Positions 27,454-36,938 of a DNA stretch of 42,500 nt are shown in pieces (the stretch's first letter is position 1; each line of letters starts with the position of its first letter). Under the pieces are notes generated by a model that had not been told where the DNA came from, did not search any database, and saw only the letters and a list, made by a program, of their open reading frames with translations. The position numbers and the translations under genes are program-made. The stretch is from positions 5,001 to 47,500 of the forward strand of contig JAHBMJ010000273.1 of the NCBI GenBank assembly GCA_018398765.1, written 5' to 3'. This DNA comes from Chromera velia. Lineage: Eukaryota; Sar; Chromeraceae.

Positions 27454-27826
27454 CCAGCCGAATGGAAATCTAGAAGAGAAAAACATGGTGCTACTTGAAG
27501 CATGTGTAGAGATCCGAGAGCCCCCGTCTACCCGAACTTGCACAGAGAGATGGATGCATTTTCTGGCTATTTTCTGTATCTGAATCTCTTTTGTGTTTTC
27601 GGGGGTGAGGCACGCTGCTGACTGGGTGTGGCGGTTGGTCTGGGGCTTTCTCTTCCTTAGGGTCCATGGGGATGACTGTGATCTTCCGCTGGGCGCTCCG
27701 AGATGTGTGCAGTTTGCGTGAGACTGATCGGACAGAGGAAAGTCGGATGGATCCTCCACGGGGGGGGCAGAGGGCCGCCTGCTGCCCTGAGAGACGGGCG
27801 GAGACGGCAGACACTCTAGACGACAT
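9344..27826 (-). CDS. giant helical-repeat (HPR/FASTK-like) + RAP-domain protein, mitochondrial type
   Basis: Predicted organellar RNA-binding protein. Exons: 27532-27826, 26967-27019, 26405-26469, 25968-26059, 25551-25630, 24810-24853, 24372-24446, 23816-23903, 23474-23592, 23016-23064, 22661-22738, 22212-22354, 21722-21754, 20723-20745, 20240-20310, 19861-19936, 19290-19330, 19012-19081, 18663-18715, 18398-18446, 18232-18354, 17874-17950, 17405-17441, 17083-17165, 16651-16801, 16455-16518, 16035-16098, 15446-15499, 15045-15148, 14766-14855, 14409-14451, 13935-14035, 13485-13591, 13067-13107, 12457-12855, 11946-12249, 11609-11828, 10573-11326, 9344-10228; 5298 nt, 1765 aa, all phases consistent. 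The Arg/Ser-rich start (SVSRKLHTS) looks like a mitochondrial presequence. Residues ~100-760 are helical repeats (SVAHACGKLG, SVVHACGKLGL, NLVNAFAKLE, HAFAKMGLQD). The RAP domain (~785-862) has VEVDGPNHFYR and VTYQEW. The last ~900 residues are charged, low-complexity and unrecognised. Exon 21's acceptor and the tail's membership in this gene are the weakest points; the tail could be a separate gene. Confidence 0.8.
11869..11925. repeat. (GA)n tract
   Basis: GA-rich tract in the RAP-gene intron 11829-11945, i.e. CT-rich on the coding strand, ending close to the preceding exon's donor. Confidence 0.85.
13722..13795. repeat. (GATA/GACA)n tract
   Basis: Imperfect GATA and GACA tetranucleotides within the RAP-gene intron 13592-13934. 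Confidence 0.85.
14188..14295. repeat. (GA)n tract with one ambiguous base
   Basis: Long GA/GAAA tract with a G-run in the RAP-gene intron 14036-14408. Base 14255 is N, the only ambiguity seen, so repeat length here is not reliable. Confidence 0.9.
15003..15040. repeat. (ACAG)n tetranucleotide repeat
   Basis: About nine ACAG units a few bases downstream (coding sense) of the donor of RAP exon 29. Confidence 0.9.
15508..15560. repeat. (CA)n-(GA)n next to a 3' splice site
   Basis: On the coding strand this reads (TC)n(TG)n TATGTTGCAG and leads straight into RAP exon 28, so the repeat supplies the acceptor's pyrimidine-rich region. Confidence 0.85.
16808..16877. repeat. (GAAA)n / (GGAA)n repeat
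   Basis: On the coding strand this TTTC-rich tract ends within a few bases of the acceptor of RAP exon 25 and can serve as its polypyrimidine tract. Confidence 0.9.
20838..20913. repeat. (AGAAG)n pentanucleotide repeat
   Basis: About 13 AGAAG units with one AGACG variant, in the RAP-gene intron 20746-21721. Confidence 0.9.
24042..24090. repeat. (GGGA)n tetranucleotide repeat
   Basis: GGGA units with minor variation in the RAP-gene intron 23904-24371. Confidence 0.9.
25130..25372. repeat. long (CA)n microsatellite
   Basis: About 240 bp of CA with CG/CT interruptions, ending in GA, within the RAP-gene intron 24854-25550. Open frames of His/Thr or Cys/Val across it are artefacts. Confidence 0.92.
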
Positions 27827-28424
27827 CTCTGTCTCTTGAAAGATGCACGCGTCTCCTCACATTTCTCAAGGCCAAAAGGGTTCTGGTCGTTCTACCATCC
27901 CTCCCTGAAACAGTACGCGAAAGCTGCTTGCATGTTCTCGGCATAAGTCGAAAGTGGCTCCTGCGAATATGTCACCAAAACATCTGTCAGATTCAATTGC
28001 GCAGAGGGCTGGTGTAGTCGAGGCATGGAAAGGGAGACGGCATCCATGCACTTTATAGGAGGAGACGGCATGCATGGAGACGGCCGAATCCATGGAGACG
28101 GAATGTATCGATCGATGCACACAGAGACGGCGAGATGGAAAAGAAGTGGTCACTTAGTGGTGAGACAACCTTGGAGTCTTGGGATAGAGCGCTGGCACTC
28201 TCCTCAGCATCTGTGTTCTCGAGTCCTGCACCGTTTTTGAAATGCAAACAGCTGTCAGAAGAACAAAGTGCCGTGGGGAGAAAGCAAGAACGCCTGTAGT
28301 TTGCGGCGACGGTTGCTGAACTCGAGTCAGATAGGTCTCCTTCTTTCTTTCTACCGAAGGTCCTTTCGGTCTCTGTTTCGTCCCAATCCCATAGAGAGAT
28401 CCCCTTGTGCTGTTCTCATCCAGA
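27827..28424. promoter_or_regulatory. divergent promoter with GAGACGG box array (RAP gene / nucleotidase-kinase gene)
   Basis: 598 bp between divergent start codons. Five copies of GAGACGG, all on the + strand, start at 28034, 28062, 28077, 28095 and 28124; two more (27791, 27801) lie just inside RAP exon 1. GCATGCATGG overlaps the array at 28068-28077. The heptamer resembles WGAGACG, a known promoter element of Toxoplasma gondii. No exon-like frame is seen in the region. Confidence 0.6.
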
Positions 28425-30545
28425 ATGGAGTCCACAAAAGGAAGAGGCGGTCAGATCGACCTGATCGACCTGACTGTCAAGGCTTTGCAGTACGGCCTGG
28501 AGGCGGGGGACATCATCAGAAAGATCCATTCCTCAGGAAATCTGGAGGTTGTGCACAAGGGCTCGGGGGTGGACGAATTCTCGGGCAAGAAAGTAGCGGA
28601 TCTACAGACAGAGGCAGACAGGTGAGTTTGAATGCCGAGGTGTCTATTTGTATGCTTGTTTGCTCACAGCGAGTGTTGATGATGGAGACGCGACATTTGT
28701 CCGAGAGTGCAGCAGTTTTCACGTCTGCGCAGCGAGCGTGCGCGCAAAGCATCTGCTTGGTTGAACTCACGTCCTTTGCCCCCACATGCCACCTGGAGCT
28801 GCTGCAGGTGACACTTGTACGTCCATTCCTCCCATGCAGGGCGCATGCATGCCCTTTGTAGCTTTCCTTCTCTCGTCTGCATGCGCACGCATCCGTCCCT
28901 CCCCCCCCGTGAATGTGAATCATCTGTTGCTCTCCTATTTTTCATTCATTCATTCATTCATTCATTCATTCATTCATTCATTCATTCATTCATTCATTCA
29001 TTCATTCATTCATTCATTCATTCATTCTGTGTGTGCAGGCAAGCGGAAAGGCATATCATTTTTCATCTTCTCTCGGACTTCCCGTCTCTCCGGGTGGTCG
29101 GGGAAGAAAGTTTCGAGACGGGAGACGGCAGCGGAATGTGCTCACAAGTAGAGCCCCCGACAGTGGAGCCTTCTGAGAGAAAACCCGTCTCTCCTGAGTC
29201 CCTTCCCCAATCCTTCAAAGAGAAGATCTCTTCATTGAAATTCCTCTCCCCCGCTGCCAACAGACTGTCCTGCTGGGTCGATCCTTTGGACGGTACTGCC
29301 GAATTTGCAGCAGGCAACCTCAGAAGCGTCACAACGTCAGTCAGTCAGTCAGTCAGTCAATGAGACGGTCACTCGGTCACTCGGTTTCTCGTCTGCCCTC
29401 TTCTCTACTCTACTCTTCTCTTCTCTGTCTCATTTTCATCTTTGTCGTCTCCTCCATCCGTCTCCGTGCTGCGTCTGCCTACCTGCTTTAAGTCTGTTTC
29501 ACCGAGCAGCACAAGGTCATACTTGCGCACCCATTCTCGTGAAACTGCCTTCCGGTCTCATGTGTGCGTGTGTCCATGCGTTGGTGGACCTGCAGGCTAA
29601 TCGGGATTGCACTGGACGGCGTGCCTGTAGCAGGGGTGATCTGCAAACCGTTCTACGACGCCCCTGACTCTGACGCGCAACCCGAACAACCTGCCCTTCC
29701 CGACCTTCCAGAAAACTTTCAGGTCCTCTGGGCGCTTGTGGGGGTTGGGGCGTACGCGTGGTCAGGAAAGATGGAGGAGCCCCATTTTCCCATCAGCATG
29801 TCCAAACAAAGTGGAGCGAAGAGGTGTGGGGTGGGTGCCGAGACACGGCCAGAGGGGGGGGGCCTGAGAGCAGTGTCGACGACTCGAACGAGATCCCACC
29901 CCATAATTGACGGTGCTGTGGGGCGGCTGAAACCGGCCAGACTCATTCGGAGAGGGGGGGCGGGGAATAAATTTTGGGAACTGGCAATAGGAGAGTCCGA
30001 CGCTTATATTTTTCCGAGGATGGGCACGAAGAAGTGGGACACGTGCGCAGGTGTGTGACTGAGTGGCTTCTCCGACCTCCATATTCAGTCGGATTGAGGG
30101 GATCTTTGTGCTATTGACTTCCCTGCCTTCCTCATCATACGCAGAACAGCCTAAGCTGAAAGCGGAAATGCAAAGAAGCAGATTGATGACACGGAAAGAT
30201 AAAAATGCGGAATGATTCTCGACTATCTTGCAGGAGAGGCTGTGCTGAAGTCCATTGGAGGCTGGCTCACTGACGCCATTGGACGGCCTTTCAGGTTCGG
30301 CGACAGAGGTTGCTTAACGGAGTGTTACGAGGTTTTAGTGATTGTTTGGTTGATTTGCTGACTGCCTCTCATTGAGTGTTCCTGTCAAAAACCTTCGAAT
30401 CAAGAGGTAAAATGGTTTTTGTATCTGTGTGGATGCATGCCTTGGGGGTCTGCTGACATTTTGAATGAATTAATGAATCAATGGCTCACTGATGGACTGT
30501 CTGTCTGTCTATCTATCTATCTATCTGTCTGTCTGTCTGTCTGTC

Positions 30546-30576
<31 letters not shown>

Positions 30577-30830
30577 TGTCTGTTGCTTGATCTATCTATC
30601 TGTCTGACTGACTGACCCCCACACCTTTCATTCACCATGAACCGACTTATGTGTGCATGCATATGTACCTATGCACGTCCCCCTGGATGCATGCCCCCCC
30701 CGAATTCAGATACCTCCCCGACGACCCCTCGACGTTCCCTAACGAGACGGGAATTGTCGCCTCGTGCTCCCCTGACGGTTTCTCCTTCCATGAGAAGGTT
30801 CTCATGCCCGCAGTTATGGGGTCAGTCTGA
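28425..30830 (+). CDS. BPNT1: 3'(2'),5'-bisphosphate nucleotidase (BPNT1/HAL2 family); probably N-terminal half of a fusion with the next kinase
   Basis: Hydrolyses 3'-phosphoadenosine 5'-phosphate to AMP in sulphate metabolism; Li+-sensitive, Mg2+-dependent family. Exons: 28425-28621, 29039-29335, 29596-30050, 30234-30294, 30710-30820 (or to the stop at 30828-30830). Metal-binding motifs are all visible: DLQTEAD (59-65), VVGEE (85-89), WVDPLDGT (145-152) and KWDTCAGEAVL (Trp312-Asp313). GGAGNKFWELAIGESDAYIF before KWDTC is diagnostic of BPNT/HAL2. Residues ~190-270 hold a Gly-rich insertion. If unspliced, translation ends at 30830 (376 aa). But ATGGG|GTCAGT just before that stop is the commonest donor of this window, and splicing to 31406 continues in frame into the kinase (888 aa). 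I favour the fusion; the stand-alone ending may be an alternative product. Confidence 0.88.
28940..29027. repeat. (ATTC)n repeat, about 21 units
   Basis: Near-perfect ATTC tetranucleotides in intron 1 of the nucleotidase gene, separated from the acceptor CAG|G by only a few bases; it doubles as the pyrimidine-rich region of the 3' splice site. Confidence 0.92.
29336..29359 (+). repeat. 5' splice site expanded into (GTCA)n
   Basis: The donor of nucleotidase exon 2 is the first of six consecutive GTCA units. The phase-2 junction AC|GTCAGT joined to the exon at 29596 restores SVTTLIGIAL, matching the family. Confidence 0.8.
30497..30608. repeat. (TGTC)/(TATC)n repeat
   Basis: Tetranucleotide array in intron 4 of the nucleotidase gene (30295-30709). 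Confidence 0.9.
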
Positions 30831-31405
30831 GTATAGTATCTGCCTCCTTTTCTCTGTGTCTGTTTGAGTGTCTCTCGATTTGTTTGTTTGCTCGTTTGTG
30901 CGTCACTATATCGGTGTGTCCGTCTGCCTGCCTGTCAGTCAGTCAGATAGTGGAAATACGAAGAGCGCATGCTGTCTGTCTGTTCAATGTATTTCTGTGT
31001 ACAAGATGTACCATGATGCGTGCGAGTGTCACCGCCATTTGCATCTCTTTCATGTGGCCACAAGCTCTAATTCGCTTGCGTTGTTTTTGCTTTTGGCTCT
31101 CCCAAATATGGGCAGGGCAGACGCTGGATGAACAGTGTCACTGGTAGACAGACACAAACACAGGCACCGGAAAAAAAAGCAGGTAACTATAGACAAAATC
31201 AGGAAGGATCGCGGTGGAGAGGCCTTTCACTGAAAGGGCAAAAAGAGGTGAAGGGAAACTAGAGACAGCAGGTATTACTCAGGATGCATAAAGTTCGGCA
31301 GAAAACACGAGAACCGACAGATTCTATACGGCACTTTACTCCCCTCTGCTCGCCTGTGTACGCTCTTCTCTTCTTCTTGCTTCCTTCCTTCTCTCTTTCG
31401 ATCAG

Positions 31406-31821
31406 GTCTGTGAGGGAAATCATCAAAGAAGACCCACAGTCCTCCGTCGCTGCCTGGCCACTGCCCCCCCCCCAGGTGTTTGCGTTCTCAGAGACAAACA
31501 CAGACCCGCAGACAGGCTTAGGAGAAGATGCCAGAGACATCGCGAGGCTGGTGGACGGCACTGTGATCGGGCCTGGATGGGTCGAGCAGAGGTTGGATCT
31601 GTCTCCGGGTTCCGTCCAGGCAGTGGACGCGCCTGAGAAAGGAGCAGTCAGATACAGACTCAGCGAGGCTGTGCGTCTGGAATTGGAACTTTCGGACGGG
31701 GCTGCAGCGGTCAGTGAGCGCTGCAGGAAGGAAACGAGAGAGGACGGGTGGCGAGACGTTTCAAACCGGCCAAATCGCACAGTTCTCTCTCTCTCTCTCT
31801 CTCCCCCCCCTCTCCCTCTCC

Positions 31822-31852
<31 letters not shown>

Positions 31853-33564
31853 AGTGTGAGTGTGTGTATATTAATATGTATGTGTGTAATAGTCTGTCTG
31901 CCCGTCTGTTGGCCCGTCTGACTATCTGGCCTGAGTCCCTGCCTTCCTGCCTAGCCTGCAGTGTGTCCGTCTGCATGTGCATGTGCCCTCCCGCCCGCAT
32001 GGAGAGAAATGAGGGAAAAGAAATGCATTGACGGACGGAACTTCTCGCAGGCAGGTGCACCGAAGTCTCTGTACTACAAGCGCATCGTGCCTCGTGACCT
32101 TCCTGACGTGCGGAGTCGCACAGGATCACGTTTGGACGAAACCGTTCGATCCGTCCTTGTGGAGGCTTCCTTCTACGGAGGGCCGGGAAGGGGGGCTCTG
32201 TCTTCGTCCTCTGCTGACAATGCAGAGAACGGGGGGCAATCAGAGAGCATTGCGAAAGCGATGATGAGGGTCGCAGGGGTGGGTAAGTGGGCGGTATCTG
32301 CTTGACTTGAGTTCCTCTCAGGCCGATCCTTCTCGCTTTTCGTCTTTTCACTTGTGTATTTTACACATCCCAGTCGCTCTCACATTGAGGCTGAGAATGT
32401 TTCTCCCGTTTGCAGTTTTTACTATGGCCTTTGTTGAATTGGTATTGTCACGTCGCTTTGCCTTCTTTTTTGGGGGGGCTTGTCTCGTCTGTCTGTTTTC
32501 TTTGTTGTTTGTGTTCAGGTGGGGGTCCCTGATGTCCTCTTTGCCCATACAGAATTTGTGGAGCACTTTCCGGTTGACTCTAGATACGCTCTTTTGATGG
32601 AGGACCTCGCGCCGTCTGTCGGATTCAGGCAACAGCACTATTTCTCTCCTGACTTTGTCAATGGAGGGGGGAGACTCGATGAGGTTGGTCTGCTGCCTTC
32701 CCTTCCGATAGTTCGTTCGGGAGAGAGCAACTGAGAAAAGGAGAAGGCAGGCAGTCAAGTGATCAAGTAGTCTGAACGTCAGAGGGGTCCGCAGATTTTC
32801 CTTATGTATTGGTGTGTGATGCTGTTTTGTAGCCTACCCAAGCAGCGGGGCAATGGAGGAGCGAAAGCAGCGCGGCGTTTTGCTTCAACTGGAAGAGCGA
32901 AAGAATACGGGGCATTTGCTTTTCATCTTTTTACTCTTCTCCTCCTTCTTGTGTATCTACCGTTCTTCCGCCCCTACCTCTCTTCGTTGATGGTTCGTTT
33001 TGTCATTTTGTTGTTGTTCCCTTCAGGTTGTCGACTGTCTTGCTCGTTTCCACGCTTTCTTTTGGAAAGGTGGGGGTCCTTTCGAGGCCTGCAAGACCGT
33101 CGAAGAGACGCGAAGTACAGTGGGTGCACAGAACGGCCGGGCCCTCGTCTGGCCTCTGGGTACATTTTGGGCCATGCGGCCTGGGGGAGATCCGAAGGAC
33201 GTCCGTGTAGCCATAGAGAAATACAGGGAAGCCTGGCCCCAGCTGGCGGAGTCCGTGGAGGGGCTGTCGGAATTGCCTGAGAAGATTGAGGCAGTGAGGA
33301 CTGACTTGGGGAAGAAATTCGCAGATATTCACGAGGAGGCCAATACGGTCGGTCGACTTGACGAGCGACAGATACACACAGAGAGAGAATCAGATAGATG
33401 GTCGGCCCATTCCGGACAAACATGCACAGGGAGGGGGGGCGGGGGAGTGCGTGATGTACCGACACATCGGCCTGTTGTAAAGATCCAGAATGAATTGAGT
33501 TGAATCCATGGAAAGAGGATTTGAGCTGTGCTTTCCGTGCAGCGTTGTAGGTGCGACAATATTT

Positions 33565-33603
<39 letters not shown>

Positions 33604-34131
33604 ATTGTGCACGGAGACTTCAAAGCGGCTAACGTGTTGCTCTTTTCTGGCGACCCGGCAGCCCGCACGGGCATTGGCAATGGGCAGAAGGGGGGGACGA
33701 CGATAAAGGCTGGAGGAGCGCACCTGGTGGATTTTCAGTGGACAGGCCGGGGGAGGCCGTCTCTCGATCTGGTGTACTTTCTTCTCTCGTCCATCAGTCC
33801 TGCGTGGCTTTGCAGAGGAGACGGCTCTGAAGCAGTAGACGAAGAGATCGTGGAGGCCTACCATGATCGGTTGGCCGAACATGTGGGACGACTGGGGGGA
33901 GGGAGGGATTTGAATGGCTTCTCAAAGGACCGGTGTGTGGATGAGTATCGGGTGGCTTTGGCAGAATTTGCCGTTCGGGGCGTTCTTTCGGGATCCTGGC
34001 TCCGTTTCGGTGTCGACTTTCAGGAACGGAGAGCCAAGCTTGGAGCGGCAGGGTACAATAAGAGTGAACAAATTGGGGCTTTCATGTTGAGAAGGCTTGG
34101 CCAAATTCTGAAGAAAGTACGTTTCGGCTGA
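31406..34131 (+). CDS. CHK/ecdysteroid-kinase-like kinase (aminoglycoside/choline-kinase superfamily), probable C-terminal half of the nucleotidase fusion
   Basis: Exons 31406-31709, 32051-32278, 32519-32683, 33027-33347, 33604-34131; 514 residues if counted from the fusion junction. Small-molecule kinase of the CHK kinase-like family, whose members phosphorylate steroids or other alcohols; the substrate here is unknown. Seen: KSLYYKRIV with a plausible ATP-anchoring Lys (485 in fusion numbering), YALLMEDLAP, RFHAFFWKG, then the catalytic IVHGDFKAANVLL (Asp718, Asn723) and LVDFQWTGRGRPSLDLVYFL (metal-binding Asp756). The kinase core is therefore intact. Exon 31406 is preceded by a long C/T tract ending in ATCAG, a typical acceptor, and no ATG-bearing first exon is convincing; ATG 31284 would have to translate that pyrimidine tract. 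Phase at 31406 (one base completing GGG) fits the nucleotidase donor at 30821. The last intron ends in (TG)n directly abutting the acceptor CAG. Confidence 0.85.
33568..33600 (+). repeat. (TG)n abutting a 3' splice site
   Basis: About 16 TG units run directly into CAG|ATT at the start of the last kinase exon, leaving no separate polypyrimidine tract. Confidence 0.85.
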
Positions 34132-35539
34132 TGAAAGTGCTTACGCTGCGGTTTTTCCTATCAACTAACAGTTGTGAGCGTTTTGTCCTAGTTACTACTG
34201 TTGGAGTCCGCTGTTCTTTCTGCAATACTTTCAAGCCTTCTTGTAAGGTATGCTTACAGCAGGATCGATTGAGATGTTTTTTATCTGGTTTGTTTTTTCA
34301 AAAGTTGGTTTGTTCAAGTGTGCAGTCTTAGTTACATCATACCACCTCAATTCATTCTGACATTAATTAATTAATTAATTAATTAATTAATGTATTACTT
34401 AATTCATCATCATCATCATCATCATCATACGCCATCGCTATCGGCCCATAATAGGCGTCTAGCGTTCGGCAAGTCACAACACGCAAGGCAGATTATTAAA
34501 TGATGGACCCTTATTTCGTAACCTTTAGCAAATAACTATATAAAACAAACTATACAATAATGATAACATTTTTAATAGTAGAGATAAAAACTTATTCCGG
34601 ACTTTTTTGCCCGAGCATCTAGGTGTGATCTGTAAAGTTTTAAAGTGAAATAAACTTAATAAAGTTTAAAGTCTGATTTCAGACCCTTGATTATGAAATA
34701 AAACTTTTGAAATTCATTTTAAAAGTTTGTGGGTATACTAGTAGATTTTTTAAGGTTTTGAAAAGTGAAAGAAAGTGAAAAAAAACATATTGAAGGTAAA
34801 ACTTCTAAGTTACTTCTCAGTTCTAAAGTTATATTAAAAGTCAAAAAAGTTTTAAAGCTTGAAGTTCGGGGTTGGGCTTTATTATAAAAAAAACTGTACA
34901 GATCACTTCTATTCGAGCATTCAAAGCTTAGAACGGTTGACGTAATCATTATTAAGCCTTAACAGTCATGTATAAACATCTAAAACTAGTTCTTAACTAG
35001 ATTTTTAAAGATATGCATAAAATATATGTGGTAAATCACTTGTATAATCATGCCATAATACAGAAATTCTCTCTAAATTTATATCATCCCAACTTTTAAA
35101 ACTGCTAGTAAAACTCACTGGCATAAACCTAATTAGCCGCTGAGCTAGCCGCTGAGTTTATAACTAGGTTCCCACTCAAAAAGTTGACAAAAACGAAAAA
35201 AGGTTTGTGATTGAGCTATACTTCAAAGCTACTAGTTTAGCTTAGTTACGTCCAGTTATAAAAGGTCTGTTCTGATCTTTGCATGTTGTGCTGCCAGCTA
35301 AATCCTAAACTTGAATCCAACGTTCCCTCTTTTTTTCTTCATTTATATGTCATTTAAAGCTTACTATCAAACCTATGGTAGTCAATGGTGGTCTGTAAAC
35401 TTTGACACGTTATTTTGCATATTTTTATTAGATCTAGAACTTTGAATCAACTTTATTCAAACAGTTGGAACTTGGAACTCTATTTACTATCACCTCTTGG
35501 GGAGGTCGGCCCGGCTGTCATGCCGGCTGCTTTTTCAAA
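34132..35539. other. AT-rich convergent intergenic region
   Basis: 1.4 kb between the 3' ends of the kinase (+) and the dehydrogenase (-). It holds (ATTA)n at 34362-34391 and (CAT)n at 34404-34428, then long AT-rich sequence with AAGTTTTAAAG-like phrases. The stretch 35113-35132 matches 17 of 20 bases with 1241-1260. The longest open frame (34719-34949, -) is compositionally ordinary for AT-rich noise. No gene is supported. Confidence 0.6.
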
Positions 35540-36424
35540 TTACTGACTGACTTGTCCACTTAACTTGTCAATCTCCGGAAACCGCTGCACACCTTGCACT
35601 TCCTCTAATCGCGCGGCCGCGGTCACTGCCTGCGCGAGCGCCTCGACAGTAACAGGTCGGTCGACAAAGGGTACACCGAGGGCATTTCCCACATAGAAAG
35701 GGCCAACCGACAGAAGAGCCTGCGGTCGTGAAGGAGTCCACACAAGGGAAGGACGAAAGATCACGCACCGTGGTAACGGACTTTTTATTCCACCACCCCC
35801 CATCGCTCTTTTTCTGTTCATTGCTTCCATTTCGAATTCAACTGCGCGTTTTGCCTTTAAATATTTGACCAGAAAGGGGGGCGCAATGGACTCAATCTGG
35901 GGTCCGAGAGGGACATCAGGCCATCCTGCCTCCGCTGCAGAGATGAACAGGAAGGGGAACCCTGGCAAGGGCGATCCCTCTTCTTTTCTGTTGGCAATGT
36001 GAATATGAAACTTCTCCAAAGCTCCAAGGGCTGTCTGCCTGGTGACACGGTCATATGTCGAGGAGGCAGATGGTACTGATCCACTGCCAGATGCCAATTT
36101 GTTCAGATCGACAAAACCGCTCTCAGAGTCAAGCAAGAGGCCAATAGCATGCACAACCGCATCAAACTGATCACCCCTGAAGAGATCTTCCAGATCTTTT
36201 GGGGAAGCAGCATCTCCTGCTTTCCATGTGATGGATCCGGGGTGACGCTCGTCTGCCCTCGCTGCCGTTGTCTCCTCTTTTGGTCGGCCCCTCCTACTGA
36301 ATGCGACGACATCCATTCCAGCAGCTGCCGCCTCATCGCAAACTTTACCACCAACCTGCAACGTTCCACACACACACACATACACACATACACACACACA
36401 CACACACACATACACACACACACA

Positions 36425-36483
<59 letters not shown>

Positions 36484-36502
36484 ACACACACACACACACA
36501 TA

Positions 36503-36543
<41 letters not shown>

Positions 36544-36562
36544 ACACACACACACACACATA

Positions 36563-36603
<41 letters not shown>

Positions 36604-36622
36604 ACACACACACACACACATA

Positions 36623-36693
<71 letters not shown>

Positions 36694-36714
36694 ACATACA
36701 CACATACACACATA

Positions 36715-36746
<32 letters not shown>

Positions 36747-36803
36747 TACATACATACATACATACATACGTACGTTCATACATACATACATACGTACATA
36801 CAT

Positions 36804-36834
<31 letters not shown>

Positions 36835-36905
36835 TGCACACACATTGTCACACACACACACACACACACACATACATACACACACACACACATGCACACA
36901 CATTG

Positions 36906-36938
<33 letters not shown>

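Noticed and set aside
28786-29151. Frame with repeated His-Ser-Phe-Ile
   Set aside because: Translation of the (ATTC)n repeat in nucleotidase intron 1; only the segment from 29039 is exon.
31284-31405. ATG at 31284 as a separate kinase start
   Set aside because: It would translate a C/T-rich tract that looks like an intron 3' end; a phase-compatible upstream donor exists. Not fully excluded.
34719-34949. 76-aa frame in the AT-rich spacer
   Set aside because: No family motif, no splice partners, composition typical of spacer.
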